64,000 nucleotides of DNA, taken from positions 4,712,001 through 4,776,000 of the forward strand of contig NC_086266.1 of assembly GCF_021018805.1 (NCBI RefSeq), in the 5' to 3' direction. Position numbers and translations under genes: made by a program. The notes beneath the pieces are model-generated. The model was not told the DNA's origin. It searched no databases and was given only the letters and a program-made list of their open reading frames with translations. The DNA comes from Prinia subflava (taxonomy: Eukaryota > Chordata > Aves > Passeriformes > Cisticolidae). Shown here piece after piece: positions 52,450-63,425 of this stretch (the first letter of the stretch is position 1; the number at the start of each line of letters is the position of its first letter).

Positions 52450-55400
52450 CTGCGGGGAGAGAGGAGGGTGAGCCCCGGGCCATCAGCGGCTCAGACAGCC
52501 CGCTCTGATGTCGTGATTAGCAAGGGGCGTTCACAGCTCGTCACAGCCTCTCATCATTCAGCAGGATAAGGACACAAACTCAACCTACTGCTCCTTGTTC
52601 GAGGCCAAAACCCCTCACAGCCCGCTCTGATGTCGTGTTTAGCAAGGGGCGTTCACAGCTCATCACAGCCTCTCATCATTCAGCAGGATAAGGACACAAA
52701 CTCAACCTACTGCTCCTTGTTCGAGGCCAAAACCCCTCACCACCCAAGCACTGGGCTCCTACTGCACATTCCTGCCAGTCTGGAGAAGGGCAAGAAGTGC
52801 AAGAGGCCAGAGAGAAGCAGTCTCACAAACTTGGTCTAGTCAAGCAGCACAGAGCCTGGGCATGACTGCATGCTTGTGTACAAACATCTGGAGAGCAGCA
52901 GTCACTCCACAGGGTTCCATCAAAACTAAGCAGTACCCCAAAATGGCACGTGCCTCTTCTACAGAGAAAAACTCACCATTTGGAGAGATAGAACTCATAA
53001 AACTTGACTGGGCATCGGAGGGGATTCATCCTGTTCTCCCGTTGCTCCAGCATCGGTGCCTCCTCCTCACGCTTCCGTTTTCCAGAGCCGCCATCTGCAG
53101 AAAGGGAGAGAGCTGGATCATGGCTGGATCCTGGTGGGGCATGCAGGGGGAGGAACAGGGATGCTCCCCCAGACCCACCTCGGCTTTTCTTCTGCTTGGC
53201 AGGAGCGTAGTAGCGGATGCTCACCACCTTTGTCACGCCACGGGCCGTGGTGCACTTGCGGGACTGGCGCACCACGTTGGTGAAGGAGAGCTGCATGTGC
53301 TCCTCTGCTGTCTGCAGCCCGAAGAATTTAGTGTTGAAGAACATGAGGGTGTTGAGAAGCACAAAGGGTGAGTAAACACCCAGCTGTTTGCACTCCCAGA
53401 GGTGCTCCTCCTCGACACGGGAGAAAACTGTGTCTGCAACACACAGAGGGAGAACCAGGTCACATCAGCAGTGCCTTTGTGGCAATCCCTTCACCCTGCC
53501 CAGGAAAACTCACTGCAGAAGTCTGATGCTTCACAGCATCTCTTTTTTCGCAAGGTTATTTCTCCAGAGCCAGCAGCAGAGCTAGAGCTCTGCCCAGCAA
53601 TAAGCCTCTCCTGATCACAGCCAAACCACAGATGAGTACCCAAATAAATCTTGACTGCTCATCACTATAGATGGCTAAAAAGTGAACTCCAAGTCAGTGC
53701 TCCACCACACTCAGTGAGAGATCAAGCAAAAACAGCGGGCAGGAGAGATCTAGCCAGCTCCTGCCTAGATAACAGGTCTGGAGTCAAATGGCTCTGCCTG
53801 GGATAGCCAATCTGCAGAGGTGAGGCTGGCTCTATGAACTAACTACTGACAAGACACAGCAGGGAAGGCAGCCCAGATCACAGCATCATGAAAAGCCTCT
53901 GCAGAGCTCTGAGTTAGTCCATTCAAAAGGCAGCAGCACAGCAACCTTGGCCAAGGCCTAGCACCGTGTGCAGGGCTCATCCATGTGCTGGAAACACAAA
54001 CACATGCACCAGTGTGCCTCTTGGCTTGGCATCCTCCTTGCCAAAGGTGGAGACATCACTGTGAAGGGTTTTAAAGATTCAAATTGTCCCAGGACACAAA
54101 GCACACATGCTCTGCTCCCAGCTACCCTGACTGCGGGCAACAGAAGCTGCTGAAGCGTAAACCACGCTGGCTCTGCAGTTGTTTTGGGTCAGGATGACCT
54201 CAACACACAGCAGTACTGTGCTGCTTGTGCCAAGGCTGAAGCTGGGGGAGCACCATCAGGCCAGAGGATCCAGGGCTACAAGCACCAACTGGATACATGT
54301 GGGGACTGCAGGTACTCTGAAGACACGTACTATTTGGTAAGACTGTGGGTTGCCAGCCGCTCAGGGACTTGTTCAGCTCCTGCACGAATGTCAGGTAGTA
54401 AAGGTCTGTAAATATATTCACCATACGATTGTTCTCGAGCAGGTACTACAAAGGACAGAACACACAGTCAAGAGAAACACAGCAGCACCTGGAGTGCAAA
54501 CCCTCCCCAGAGAGCCCAGGGCACACATGCAGAGCACCCCTCCTTGCACCACCACAGCTGCTGGGCAGACACTTCTGAGAGCTGCAGGGAAAACCCTGGG
54601 CCATGGCAAATGGTGCTGAAGAAGACTTGGTGCTGAAGAAGGGCCTGAGTTTGGGGAGATCCCCCAGCCCTCCTCAGAGATGTGCAAGAAGGGTGCAAGG
54701 CTGGGGAATAATTGCCACCCTACCCTCTGAGCTTGGGAACAAAGATCAAAGCAGGTGGGATGCTGTCCTGGGCTGAGGCACTGGAGCAGAGTCTAGCCAG
54801 CCTCTCTGGGTCCCCAGAAGGCAGAAAGAGGGGTACAAGCTCCCCTCAGCAGATCTGACCCCCAAGCCTGGCTGTAGAGGACTGGAGGGCAGCCAGGCCT
54901 CCCTCACCTGTTGGATGCCAAGGCAGAGGTAATAGATGCTGTCTGGTTCATAGCGCTCCCCATTGGGCCGCGTTATCTCCTTGACAAACTGGGCCAGGCC
55001 GTAGTTGAGCTCAGCTGCTGAGCAGGCTAAGATGTCTTCCTTGATCCTCATGGGCTTGGCTGCAGAGACAAGCACAGCAGCCTCAGACAACAGCCTACAA
55101 GGTCGGGAACACCTCAACACCCCAAGGTCCAGCTTCTGGGAGGTTTCTGCCACTCCACTGCATCCAGACAAGGCACTTACGGCCAAAGCGCAGCTCCTCT
55201 CCCTTGCTGGTTTCTCCCCCTGCATACTTGGCTTGCACCCAGGACTTCCAGGCATTCACACCGTATGAGTAGTTGAGCACTGTGCAGCTGGGCTGGCTGC
55301 TCACCGAGTCCCGGGAGCAGCTTTCAGAGAGCACCAGGCGCTTCTGCCCCTGCAGAGAGGTGTTCTGTGAGACTGGGAACCTACCTGGGACAAGTGCAGG

Positions 55401-58400
55401 AGTCCTGGCCACCCCTCACACCTGCTGACTGCCAGCTCCCTACGGTGTGCCATGGCAGCAGGCACTGTTCTGCTGGCAGCCAAGCCAACAAAGCTCATTA
55501 GTTACGAGGGTCACAGGCAAGATAGAGACCAGCTGTCACATGACTTGTAGCATTCAAAGCTCCTCCGAAGTGACAAGCAAGTATTTTTACTCAAGGAGTC
55601 ACCCAAAAGCCAACCATGCCCTGAAGGGAGAGGGCACAACCTCCCCAGCACACCAAAGACTCTGGCACACTTCACCTCGTACATCCCAGGTGGCAGCCCC
55701 CACTCCAGACCCCAAGGGCTTTAAGCAGGCAGTACCCACAGAGAACTCACCTTCCTGACAGCTCGAGGCAGATCCTGCTCTGTGGACACATCATCTGGTC
55801 CCACCAGCCCACAGTCAAAGAGGAAATCCACACTGGGGTTGATGTCTAGAGGGTCTGAAAGGAAACACAGGAAGAAGGGCTCAGCTGAGACCTTTCATCC
55901 TGCCCCCTGTGCTGGCCTGATTTTTACAGCAAAATGTAGAGGGAACTTCACATCCTCTATAATTGCCTGGCACGAACTTTTAGCCACAGCCCAAGAAAGG
56001 AAATATGGCTCTAGCAGACAATGCTAAAATTTCTCAAAATAATCAGAACCCCACATTTTCCTTTTTGACAGTTTTTAGCTTGTTTCTTTTTTAAACCTGA
56101 GGAACATTCCTCATTCCCTGGTGCCAGGCTAGTACTATGGACAGCCTGGGAAAGGCACTTCAATTCTGTTGTTTGCTACTAGCGTCCTGCCTCAGCACTG
56201 TTGTGCTCCTGCAAGTCCCTGCCTCTTCTTCCACCCTCTGTTAACAGACACTCAGCAATTCTGCCATTTCTCAGCTTGCCATGCCTTGTCCAGGTTTCTC
56301 ATCTTGCTGGATCATCTGGAATCATCATACATAAGCACACAGTGCTGCTGCCCTGCTCTTTGTGCTGTTAAAATCAGCTTCCCATTCCCACTTCTCTGGG
56401 TCTCATGTTCACAGCAGGTAAATCTGGACAAGCACACACTCCAGAAGTGGTGGTCTCCCCACCCCTGCTGCAAGCAGTGACTGCAGGGCTCTCCCTCCTG
56501 GCCAGTCAGAGGGCACAGGGAGGGTAAGTGCCCAGAGCTGAGGGCAGTGGGAGCCCTCAGCAGCCCTGCACACCTGTGTCACCCAGCTCTTACTCTTAGG
56601 GAAGTCAGCCTCCAGGTCCTGGCCTGGCTCATCGAGGACATTTGCCATCTTGACAGCCATAGCCAACACATCGTCCCGTGCTGGTCCAAACAGATCACAG
56701 TCCTCCAGGAGACCCTCTGCACTCTGGTTACTCACCAGGTCTGAAATGAAGAAGTTCATCGTAAATACAACTCTCTTGAAAGCCTTTTGTCTGTTTTCCC
56801 TGTGATAGCTGGAAAATGAAGTCACGGTCCCTGTGCTCGGAGCAGCCCCACGACACCTGAGCTGTCCAGCTTTCCCTGGACAGCAAGACATTGGAAGGCT
56901 TTGGTCTCCCCAGCCACAACCCCCATCACTGTGATTTGTAGGAATGCAGCCATCAAGTAAAAAACCCTGCAAGACCAGGGCTGCATGCTGCTATCTTTTG
57001 TAGCATGGAAGCTGCTTTAGGGAAGAGTCTGAACACCCACCTGAATAAACTAAAAGAGCTGCACATGTGCCACAAGACTGGCACCCCCAAAAGGGACAGT
57101 GGCAGACACTGCTCCCTGCTGCAGCTCTTCCCTTCTGGTACCTCCTCAGCAGAAGTTGAGGACTTGCTCTTCCCTGCTTCCTTTTCAAAGGCTTTGAGAG
57201 AGCCACAATCCCAGCAGGTGCTTCAACTCCAAGAGCTGGAGACCCCTTGATCCCAGCTGTTGGACCAGACCAAGCCATGGCAGAACCTACCACACAGGTC
57301 CGAGGAGGCCTTGTCCAGCTCCTCAGCCTCTGCAATCATCTCAGCCATGGCCAGGATGTCAGCCTCCAGGGGATTGGAGGGGATCTTCACCTTCAGCTCC
57401 TCAATGGTCTCCACAATCTTCTCTGTGCTCTCCAGTGTGGTGGGCAGGAACATTGGCACAGGCACCTGTGGACAGCAGCACACCAGGCAGAAAACTGACA
57501 CTCAGTAGACTGACACAAAAGCAAGGCAGGAGAAGAGCATGAACAGAAAAGCAGGGAGATTTCAGCAAGACAGGATCACAACAGCAGGAGAACAGGAGCA
57601 GGTGAAGCGTGTTGCTTACCGGGACAGGCATGGAGAAAGGCACAGGTACTTTCTGGCAGTACATATGCATAGGCACAGGCACGAAGATCGGGACGGGGAT
57701 TGGCAACACAACCAGCTGGGGCTTCCAGTCAGCCTCTGACAAGAGCAAAAATACATCAGTGACCTTAATCCCAGAAGCTCCTCCACCCAGCTCTGCTGCA
57801 GGCTGCCATGCCCCCAGCCATCCAGCACCACAGCCCTTTCAGCCACCAGCTTCTAGGACTCAGGGGCAGAGCTGGAATAGCAAAACGTCAGCAACAAGAG
57901 AGGCTTGCCTTAGCCAGAAGTGCAAATGCTGCTCTTACACTGCCCTGCTAAGAGGTCTACTTTCCTTGCATATGCTGCAGACCCAAAGGAACTAGAATGG
58001 AACCTGTTTAGCAAACAGCCCTCAGACAAGCTAATGATCTCCTGAGGAACAGAAGCTGTCCCACAAGAGGTAGGATCATGCTACAGAGCTCTTTACATCT
58101 CTCCTTTTGCTGGTGATGGAAAGGGGCTCCCTAGGCCCAGCCCTGCCATGTGTGCCCTGCACATGCACAGACTCCTGAGCACGGTGCCAAACACCCACTC
58201 TGTGCTGGATTCACAGGTAGTCTGGAGGAAGGACGTGCCACTTGCCTTTCCAAAATGCCCCTTTAATCTTATAGTTAAGTCTTGTTTTCCTACCTGTCTG
58301 ACATCCTTTGGACTTCATTTCAAACTTGCAGGAGACACCCCGGTTCTGCATCAGTGGTTTACACATGGCAGCTTTGTTTTTCCGAGGGGTGGCTGGGACC

Positions 58401-61400
58401 AGGGGTGGGGCGGGAGGCGGCACAGCCGGAGACGCCTGGGCTGAGGAGGCCTTTGCTGACAGCTGGGGAAATGCAGAGAGCAGCAGGTTGGTGTCCACCT
58501 CAGGCAGCACAATCTCTTCCCCACTACAGATGGAATGACTCCCAAAGCACCTCCTGGAGCCTGGCAGCCCCAAACACATGTAAACTCCCATGGTCAGGCC
58601 ATGATGAAGGACTGCTGAGCAGTTCCTGGCAGGCAACAAGCCTGTGTGCTGCCTCTGCTGTGCCAGTCCAGCAGTGGTGGCTCCTGTCCCATGGGGTAGA
58701 GGGGAACAGTGGGACAGCAACTATACCCAGGCACAGGAAAGCACTGTGCAAAGAGGAGCCAGTGCCACAGTGTCAGGATAGCCTGGAGTTCATCACTGAT
58801 TCCTGGGGAACAGTTATTCTTCCCCCTTGCAGGAGATATGTTGATGCTGCCTTCCTAGGAGTTCTTTTCGTTTCCCACTACCCAGACATCTCAAAATGCA
58901 TTGGTTGTAGATGAATGAAATCTCCCTGAGCAATGGCAGAACTGTCCTCTCTTTGGGGACAGCCCCTTTGTCTTGCAAACTCCTACCTCTAATGGGTCTT
59001 ACCATGTTAGTTTCTGCTTTCTGTGAGGAAGGGACAGCTGGTTTTGTCTCTGAAGTCTGACCTGTAAGAGAAAGCAACAACTCTTAAGTTCAAGAGCTCC
59101 TGGGCCAACATGTCCCACTGCTGGGACTGGAGGTGTAAACAGCCAGAGAGCAGGGATAGGCTCCCCAGAAACTGCTCCTGGCCACTCCTGGAACAGTTAA
59201 TGTTTCCACAATCTCTAGCCCTAACACTTCAGAAGACACTACAACCTCAAAATCAAGTTATTCCCATGTCATTTTGTGCTCCCTTGCAGTCCACCCCTTC
59301 CCCATCACAGCAGGTCAGGAGAAATCCCAGCCCCTTGTAGAGAGAGGAATCCAGGGCTCTAATCCCAGCTCTGCCTATTGGCTTGCTGTACCGAGCCATG
59401 GCCCCTCCCTGTGCCTCCATATCCCTGCAACAAATATCTTGGCAAAGTGCTTCGAGATCCCTAGGAAGAAGGTGACAGAGCTAGTAGCAGCAATATGAGA
59501 AATCCCAGAAAGCAGAGAGACAGCTTTGCAGCCCTAGGGATGCAGTCCATTCCCCTAAGGAAAGAGAGGATCACCTGCAGGTAAGAGGCGCATGTGGCAG
59601 ACGCTGGTCTCAGGTGCTGACAGTATCACCCTGCCTTGGATGATAATTCCAGCTCGTGTGCTCTGCAGAAAACCTGCACCCATCTCAGAGGGCTGGTGAG
59701 CTAACAGAGCACCTTCATCCAAGTCTCCAGTGACCCCTGGTTACCCAGGGACTGGCAGAAAGAATTGCCTTCTACCCATGGCGCCATGCATGAAGGAGAC
59801 CTTTGCAAGGACAGCAGCAGGTCCCAGCACCCAAAGGCAGTGGCGGGTCCATTCACAACTCCTATACACAGACAGGTCCTTCAGGAAAGACCCAGATCCC
59901 TAAAGGTCCAACACAGGGACATTCACACTGTGAGGACTTCCTCTGACCCGTGGAAATGCAGGATAATTCTTGTACAATCTGAGGCCCATCAGGCTCCACT
60001 TGCTGACCACCACGGGGGTCAACAGATAAATCCCATTTGGAGGAAGCTCCCTAGTCTGCAGCTAAGCATTCAGCCATAGGATCTGCAGCAGTCTCAGGGG
60101 CCAAGAACTCACCCTGACAACCCAAACTGGATGGGCAGCAGGTCCAGGTAGGAAACACCAAAGGCCTGAACGAGAAAAGACAAGCTGTGGCATATGAGCA
60201 AAATTTCTGCTGCAGCAGAATCTAAAGCAAACATGATTGCCCTACTGGGCAGTGATTTAGGACTAAAGAAAACATGTTTCTCCTGCCATGTGCTATGTGT
60301 CCAGGCTTCCAGGAAAGCTGTACCTTGTTCTTTATTCTCATCCCAACACCAACAAGGAGCTGTCAAGGCACTGCCTGCCACAACCGTGACGTCTGCCCTT
60401 TCCAGCTGGACAGCCCAGTGCAGAGCTAGCTCCTCTTGGAAGCCTCTGGGCACAGTTTTGAAGCAGAAGCTCCTCATTCCCACACAACATGAACTGTTCC
60501 CAGCAAAGGAATGTGTGCTTGTATGATCAACTACAAGAACTCTCGGGATCACCAGACTGTAGCAGCCACTGGACCACAGGAATTAATGGTTTTAGGGAAT
60601 CAGTGGCTGCAAGAGAGTAAGCAAGAATAAGCAGTTCTGTGCAAGATGAGGCTGGAACCCAGGTAGTCCCTTGCAAGCTGGCAACACAGCTGTCAGTTCC
60701 ACAGGAGACCACACAGAAGCTGGTCCTCCTAAAATCCCTTACACAGCACAGTTAGGCTGGAAAGCTCTCTGTGTAAGTGGGTCCTGGCTTCAGCATCCTT
60801 CATTTGCAAATTCAGCAGTATGCCACAGTCCTGGGCCAAGGATGTCCACAGCTATCCCACATCTGGCAGGGGACTGGTGTGCCAGAGCATACAGAGGGCC
60901 CAGTGCCACCAGCAGCATCCACTAAACACAGCAACTGCTGGAGTAGTCTGGAACTCGTGCTCAGCTGAGCACTGACAACTGATGACAGGCTTTTCCTTGG
61001 CTCCCTTTAGTCCTTACAGGTTGCACAAAGATGCAGCTGAGGCACAGTGAAGAGTGATGCCCCACATACAAAGCAGCAGAATTCTGGGGGGCCTCCAGAG
61101 ATGTGGTGGATGAGGCCTGAGACTATCATGATTCGTGGTGGTGGTGAAGGTACTTCTCAATCTTGTGATCCATGGCTCCAAGGAAACAACAGCTCAACAG
61201 TGTGAATGCTTCCCTCTGCAGGCAGAACGTGCCCACTGTGCCTGTGTCCCAAAAGCCGTGTTACAGATCTCCCAAAAGTGACATGCTTTGACAGCAGAGG
61301 ACAAATGCAACAGCATGGCTAGGGCTGTGGAATCACTTGGTGAGCTACAGGAACCGGCACGTCACACACCTCTTCCTCCCTTGGGCAGCAGAAACCAACA

Positions 61401-63425
61401 GGTCCTTATCCAGGTCACTCCAGTGTGCTGCCACTTGAGCTTGGAAGGCAGGTTGGGCTTCCCCTGGCTGGAGGAACCTGCTGCTTCTGGCACAGCAGCT
61501 CTGCTTTGCTGCCTAAGCAGCAATGACATCCTGAGCTTCCTCTGTCCCAGCATACTACAGTCAGGGCAGGAACTTCAAGAGTCTGGAGATGGAGGATGAG
61601 GTCTCTCATGTGAAGGTTCTTGTCTTGGTTTCCCCTTCCTGGCACACCCTAGCCAGGGTTTTACACATCATGAAATCCCAGGGAGGCCAGCAAAGCCCTG
61701 AACCTGTGATGCAGGTATGTGTTGAAGCTTGATGCACTGAAGCAAGTCCCACTATAATCTGCAAGCACTTGAACTACATCTCCCAGGTCAGCCAGGAGAT
61801 TGTGGCCTACAAAAGACCAAGCAGAATGAGACTGCAGGTGTCCGAGGGCCAAGCGGTGTCTTCTCACTGTCACTAGGAGCACCTTCCATCCTGAGGGATC
61901 CCAAAGCACTTTGCAATCTTCCGTAAGGAACTGGCTCGAGTTAATGATAGGAAATGGGGCAACAGGCAGCGAAAATCTCCTCTCCAGCTGGAACTCCATG
62001 GATGCAGAATGGGCTTATCTGGGACACAGGGTTGCCAACTCCCCAAAGCTGCAGTGGACTTTGGGTAAGTGGTAGGACTCCAACCTAACATGGCAAGACA
62101 CAGTGCCTCCAGCGGCTCAGTGCTCCCTCAAGACCGTTCTAGGTTCAGCTCTGGCTGAAGGAGAGCCCACCTACAGCATCACCAGCACCACTTCCTGCAG
62201 CACCCTTCTTTGTCCTTGAATGTTTCCCATCCAAGCACTGACCTGGCCCAATCCAGATTAGTTTATGAGATCTGAGAAGGTCACAGCTCGGAGGTGGTGT
62301 GGGGCTGCAGGTGGATTGTCATGCCAAACCACGCTGTCCCCTAACCCTTTAAATCGAGCTCTCCGCTGGCAACTTGAGGATGTTAAATCCCTGAGTATCC
62401 TCGCTAAGAGTGTGAGCTACAGGCAGCACGCTGGCACCGGCTCCTCCCGTCTGGGCCCTGTGTGTCATAGAACCATAGATGTTAGAGATGGAGAAGCCCA
62501 TTAGGTCCCACTCCGTCCTTTCCCCCCCAGGGGCCAGTGCAGGATTGTTCCCTAGCGTCTCCTCCAGTCCCGGGCAGGCAGCTTCCACCCCCTGCTGTTG
62601 AGTCTTCCCTGTGTCTCTCAGACTGAGCTATGCAGGTCCCCTCCCTCCCTCCTACTCACTGTTCAGCAGGCTCTCGGGCCCCTTCTGCGTGTCCAGGTTG
62701 GGCTGGTTCTGTTGATTGTAAAATCGCAGCAGACAATGCTGGTTGCAGAAGTGTTTGATTTGCCCCCGCCAGTGGATGGTTTCCAGCAGCTTCCCCTGAC
62801 GCTTGCAGGCATGGCACCGAGCTGCCTAAAGCCCGCATCAGCAGGAGAGAAACAACGAGTAACTAACCACACCCCCTCCGAGTGCAACACAACTCTCCAG
62901 TGAAAGGTGCACATCGCAAGGTGCAGTGAGCTTCCCCGCAGCAGTGCCCTGCCAGTGCCAGCCAGGGACTCCAGCGGTGCGAACTTCTCCCAGCAGCACT
63001 GGCCGCGGATCCAGCACTGTGAGCTTCCTCAGTGCAGTGCTCTGTCTGGCGGGATCAGCTGGGGACTCCAGCTACGTGAGCTTCCCCGTAGCAGTGTCCC
63101 GTCATTGCCAGGCAGGACTCCAGCAGTGCCAGCTTCTCCGCAGCAGTGCCAGCCAGACTCCAGCAGTGCGAACTTCCTCAGTGCAATGCCCACTTATCTG
63201 GGTGCCGTGCCCACCACAGCACTTAGCACAAGCTGCCAGTGCCAATACTGACCTTGAAGTACCAGAGCAAGTATTTGCTTTTGCAGTCTTCACTACAGAA
63301 GTCCCAGGTGCTGCCCTCCAGCTGCTCGGTGACCGCCCGCTGGCAGGTCTGAGAACAGTAGGTGCAGGTGATGCAGCACAGGCCCAGGTTCTTGGTGAAA
63401 TCCTGTTTGTAAAGAAGCACACACC
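52251..63425 (-). CDS. ZMYM3: Zinc finger MYM-type protein 3, 3' half (5' part beyond the window)
   Basis: ZMYM3 is a nuclear protein associated with the LSD1-CoREST-HDAC complex and with BRCA1-A-linked DNA repair. Fourteen coding exons are present, in transcript order: 63253-63425, 62660-62825, 59003-59061, 58294-58462, 57620-57735, 57291-57465, 56594-56740, 55751-55854, 55181-55349, 54908-55059, 54331-54445, 53179-53433, 52977-53094, 52251-52449. All have GT-AG junctions with consistent phases. Together they give 2117 nt, or 704 residues plus stop after a split first codon. They cover the last MYM zinc fingers, the Pro/Val-rich linker (VLPIPVPIFVPVPMH), and the C-terminal domain (DUF3504 type) derived from a Crypton transposase. 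The C-terminus differs from human (EEHSRLSSLEEDVD). Upstream exons, which should encode the remaining MYM fingers, are not visible before 64000. Confidence 0.96.
52450..52976 (-). other. Last ZMYM3 intron (527 nt), nearly half tandem duplication
   Basis: Splice sites are standard. 52496-52739 consists of two adjacent 122-bp copies, described separately. Confidence 0.9.
52496..52739 (+). repeat. 122-bp perfect-length tandem duplication in a ZMYM3 intron
   Basis: Copy 1 (52496-52617) and copy 2 (52618-52739) begin CAGCCCGCTCTGATGTCGTG and differ at two positions only (GATTAG/GTTTAG and CTCGTC/CTCATC, the latter a CpG transition). The near-identity points to a recent duplication or an assembly artefact. 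Confidence 0.95.
52977..53094 (-). CDS. ZMYM3: ZMYM3 exon: KRKREEEAPMLEQREN basic/acidic region
   Basis: It encodes DGGSGKRKREEEAPMLEQRE and LRCPVKFYEFYLSK. GKRKRE may act as a nuclear localisation signal. The acceptor is TTCTGCAG and the donor GTGAGT. Confidence 0.95.
53179..53433 (-). CDS. ZMYM3: ZMYM3 exon: C-terminal domain, VEEEHLWECKQLGVYSP
   Basis: This 255-nt exon runs from TVFSRVEEEHLWECKQLGVY to VVSIRYYAPAKQKKSR. It contains the conserved SFTNVVRQSRKCTTARG. The acceptor is TGTTGCAG and the donor GTGGGT. Confidence 0.96.
54331..54445 (-). CDS. ZMYM3: ZMYM3 exon: C-terminal domain, MVNIFTDLYYLTFVQELN
   Basis: It encodes YLLENNRMVNIFTDLYYLTF and ends WQPTVLPN. The donor is GTACGT after AAT A, so that the next exon completes NNTVF as in human. 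The acceptor is TTTGTAG. Confidence 0.95.
54908..55059 (-). CDS. ZMYM3: ZMYM3 exon: C-terminal domain, LNYGLAQFVKEITRPNG
   Basis: It encodes PKPMRIKEDILACSAAELNY and YEPDSIYYLCLGIQQ. The acceptor is CTCTGCAG and the donor GTGAGG. Confidence 0.95.
55181..55349 (-). CDS. ZMYM3: ZMYM3 exon: start of the Crypton-derived C-terminal domain
   Basis: It encodes GQKRLVLSESCSRDSVSSQP and NYSYGVNAWKSWVQAKY. The acceptor is CTCTGCAG and the donor GTAAGT. The NAWKSW(V) motif starts the DUF3504-type domain shared with ZMYM2, ZMYM4 and QRICH1. Confidence 0.95.
55751..55854 (-). CDS. ZMYM3: ZMYM3 exon: PLDINPSVDFLFDCG region
   Basis: This 104-nt exon encodes NPLDINPSVDFLFDCGLVGP and ends LPRAVRK. The acceptor is CCTTTCAG and the donor GTGAGT. 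Confidence 0.95.
56594..56740 (-). CDS. ZMYM3: ZMYM3 exon: LVSNQSAEGLLEDCDLFGPA region
   Basis: This 147-nt exon encodes LVSNQSAEGLLEDCDLFGPA through GQDLEADFPK. The acceptor is CATTTCAG and the donor GTAAGA. It matches the human protein almost residue for residue. Confidence 0.95.
57291..57465 (-). CDS. ZMYM3: ZMYM3 exon: Pro/Val-rich segment 2 and acidic helix
   Basis: It encodes VPVPMFLPTTLESTEKIVET and continues to ILAMAEMIAEAEELDKASSD. It is nearly identical to human ZMYM3. The acceptor is GTCCACAG and the donor GTAGGT. Confidence 0.95.
57620..57735 (-). CDS. ZMYM3: ZMYM3 exon: Pro/Val-rich segment 1
   Basis: It encodes EADWKPQLVVLPIPVPIFVP and VPMHMYCQKVPVPFSMPVP, a conserved hallmark of ZMYM2/3/4 family proteins. 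The acceptor is TTGTCAG and the donor GTAAGC. Confidence 0.95.
58294..58462 (-). CDS. ZMYM3: ZMYM3 exon: Pro/Ala linker and conserved ATPRKNKAAMCKPLMQN
   Basis: It encodes LSAKASSAQAS, then a Pro-rich run, then PATPRKNKAAMCKPLMQNRG and EMKSKGCQT. The acceptor is CCCCAG, chosen because the previous exon ends in phase 0. An alternative CTGTCAG acceptor 7 nt on would break frame. The donor is GTAGGA. Confidence 0.88.
59003..59061 (-). CDS. ZMYM3: ZMYM3 exon: short linker (59 nt)
   Basis: It encodes SQTSETKPAVPSSQKAETNM, which aligns with the human linker that follows LLN. The acceptor is CTCTTACAG and the donor GTAAGA. It is low in complexity and poorly conserved, so its boundaries rest on phase and splice signals. 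Confidence 0.85.
59062..62659 (-). other. Large ZMYM3 intron (3.6 kb)
   Basis: It contains a CR1 tail at 62465 and otherwise unremarkable sequence. A tempting extra exon at 59575-59662 is rejected on phase. Confidence 0.8.
62465..62585 (-). mobile_element. CR1-type non-LTR retrotransposon, 3' end remnant
   Basis: The plus strand reads TCATAGAACCATAGATG, then GAGATGGAGAAGCCCATTAG. This is the reversed 3' tail (repeats of TTCTATGA) and terminal block typical of avian CR1 elements, so the element lies on the minus strand. No coding part remains. Confidence 0.7.
62660..62825 (-). CDS. ZMYM3: ZMYM3 exon: last MYM zinc finger
   Basis: It encodes AARCHACKRQGKLLETIHWR through HFCNQHCLLRFY and ends NLDTQKGPESLLN. 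The cysteine pattern CxxC...FCxxxC is the MYM type. The donor is GTGAGT after AAC A, which joins in phase to 59061. Confidence 0.95.
62926..63195 (+). repeat. Degenerate minisatellite filling most of a ZMYM3 intron
   Basis: About six imperfect units of 40-56 bp each start GTGAGCTTCC or GTGCGAACTTC and include GCAGCAGTGCC and GACTCCAGCA. They occupy about 270 of the 427 nt of intron 62826-63252. Confidence 0.8.
63253..63425 (-). CDS. ZMYM3: ZMYM3 exon: MYM zinc finger (CVLLYKQDFTK...)
   Basis: It encodes CVLLYKQDFTKNLGLCCITC, then CSQTC and FCSEDCKSKYLLWYFK, with the paired cysteines of a MYM-type finger. The acceptor is CTCCGCAG and the donor GTCAGT. It is the most 5' ZMYM3 exon I can identify in the window. 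Confidence 0.95.

Noticed and set aside
59575..59662. Apparent extra ZMYM3 exon on the minus strand: open frame with CTGCAG acceptor and GTGATC donor
   Set aside because: The upstream exon ends after one base of a codon, while this segment starts at a codon boundary. Splicing 62660 directly to 59061 gives LLNSQTSE, which matches the human protein. The segment matches no ZMYM3 sequence.
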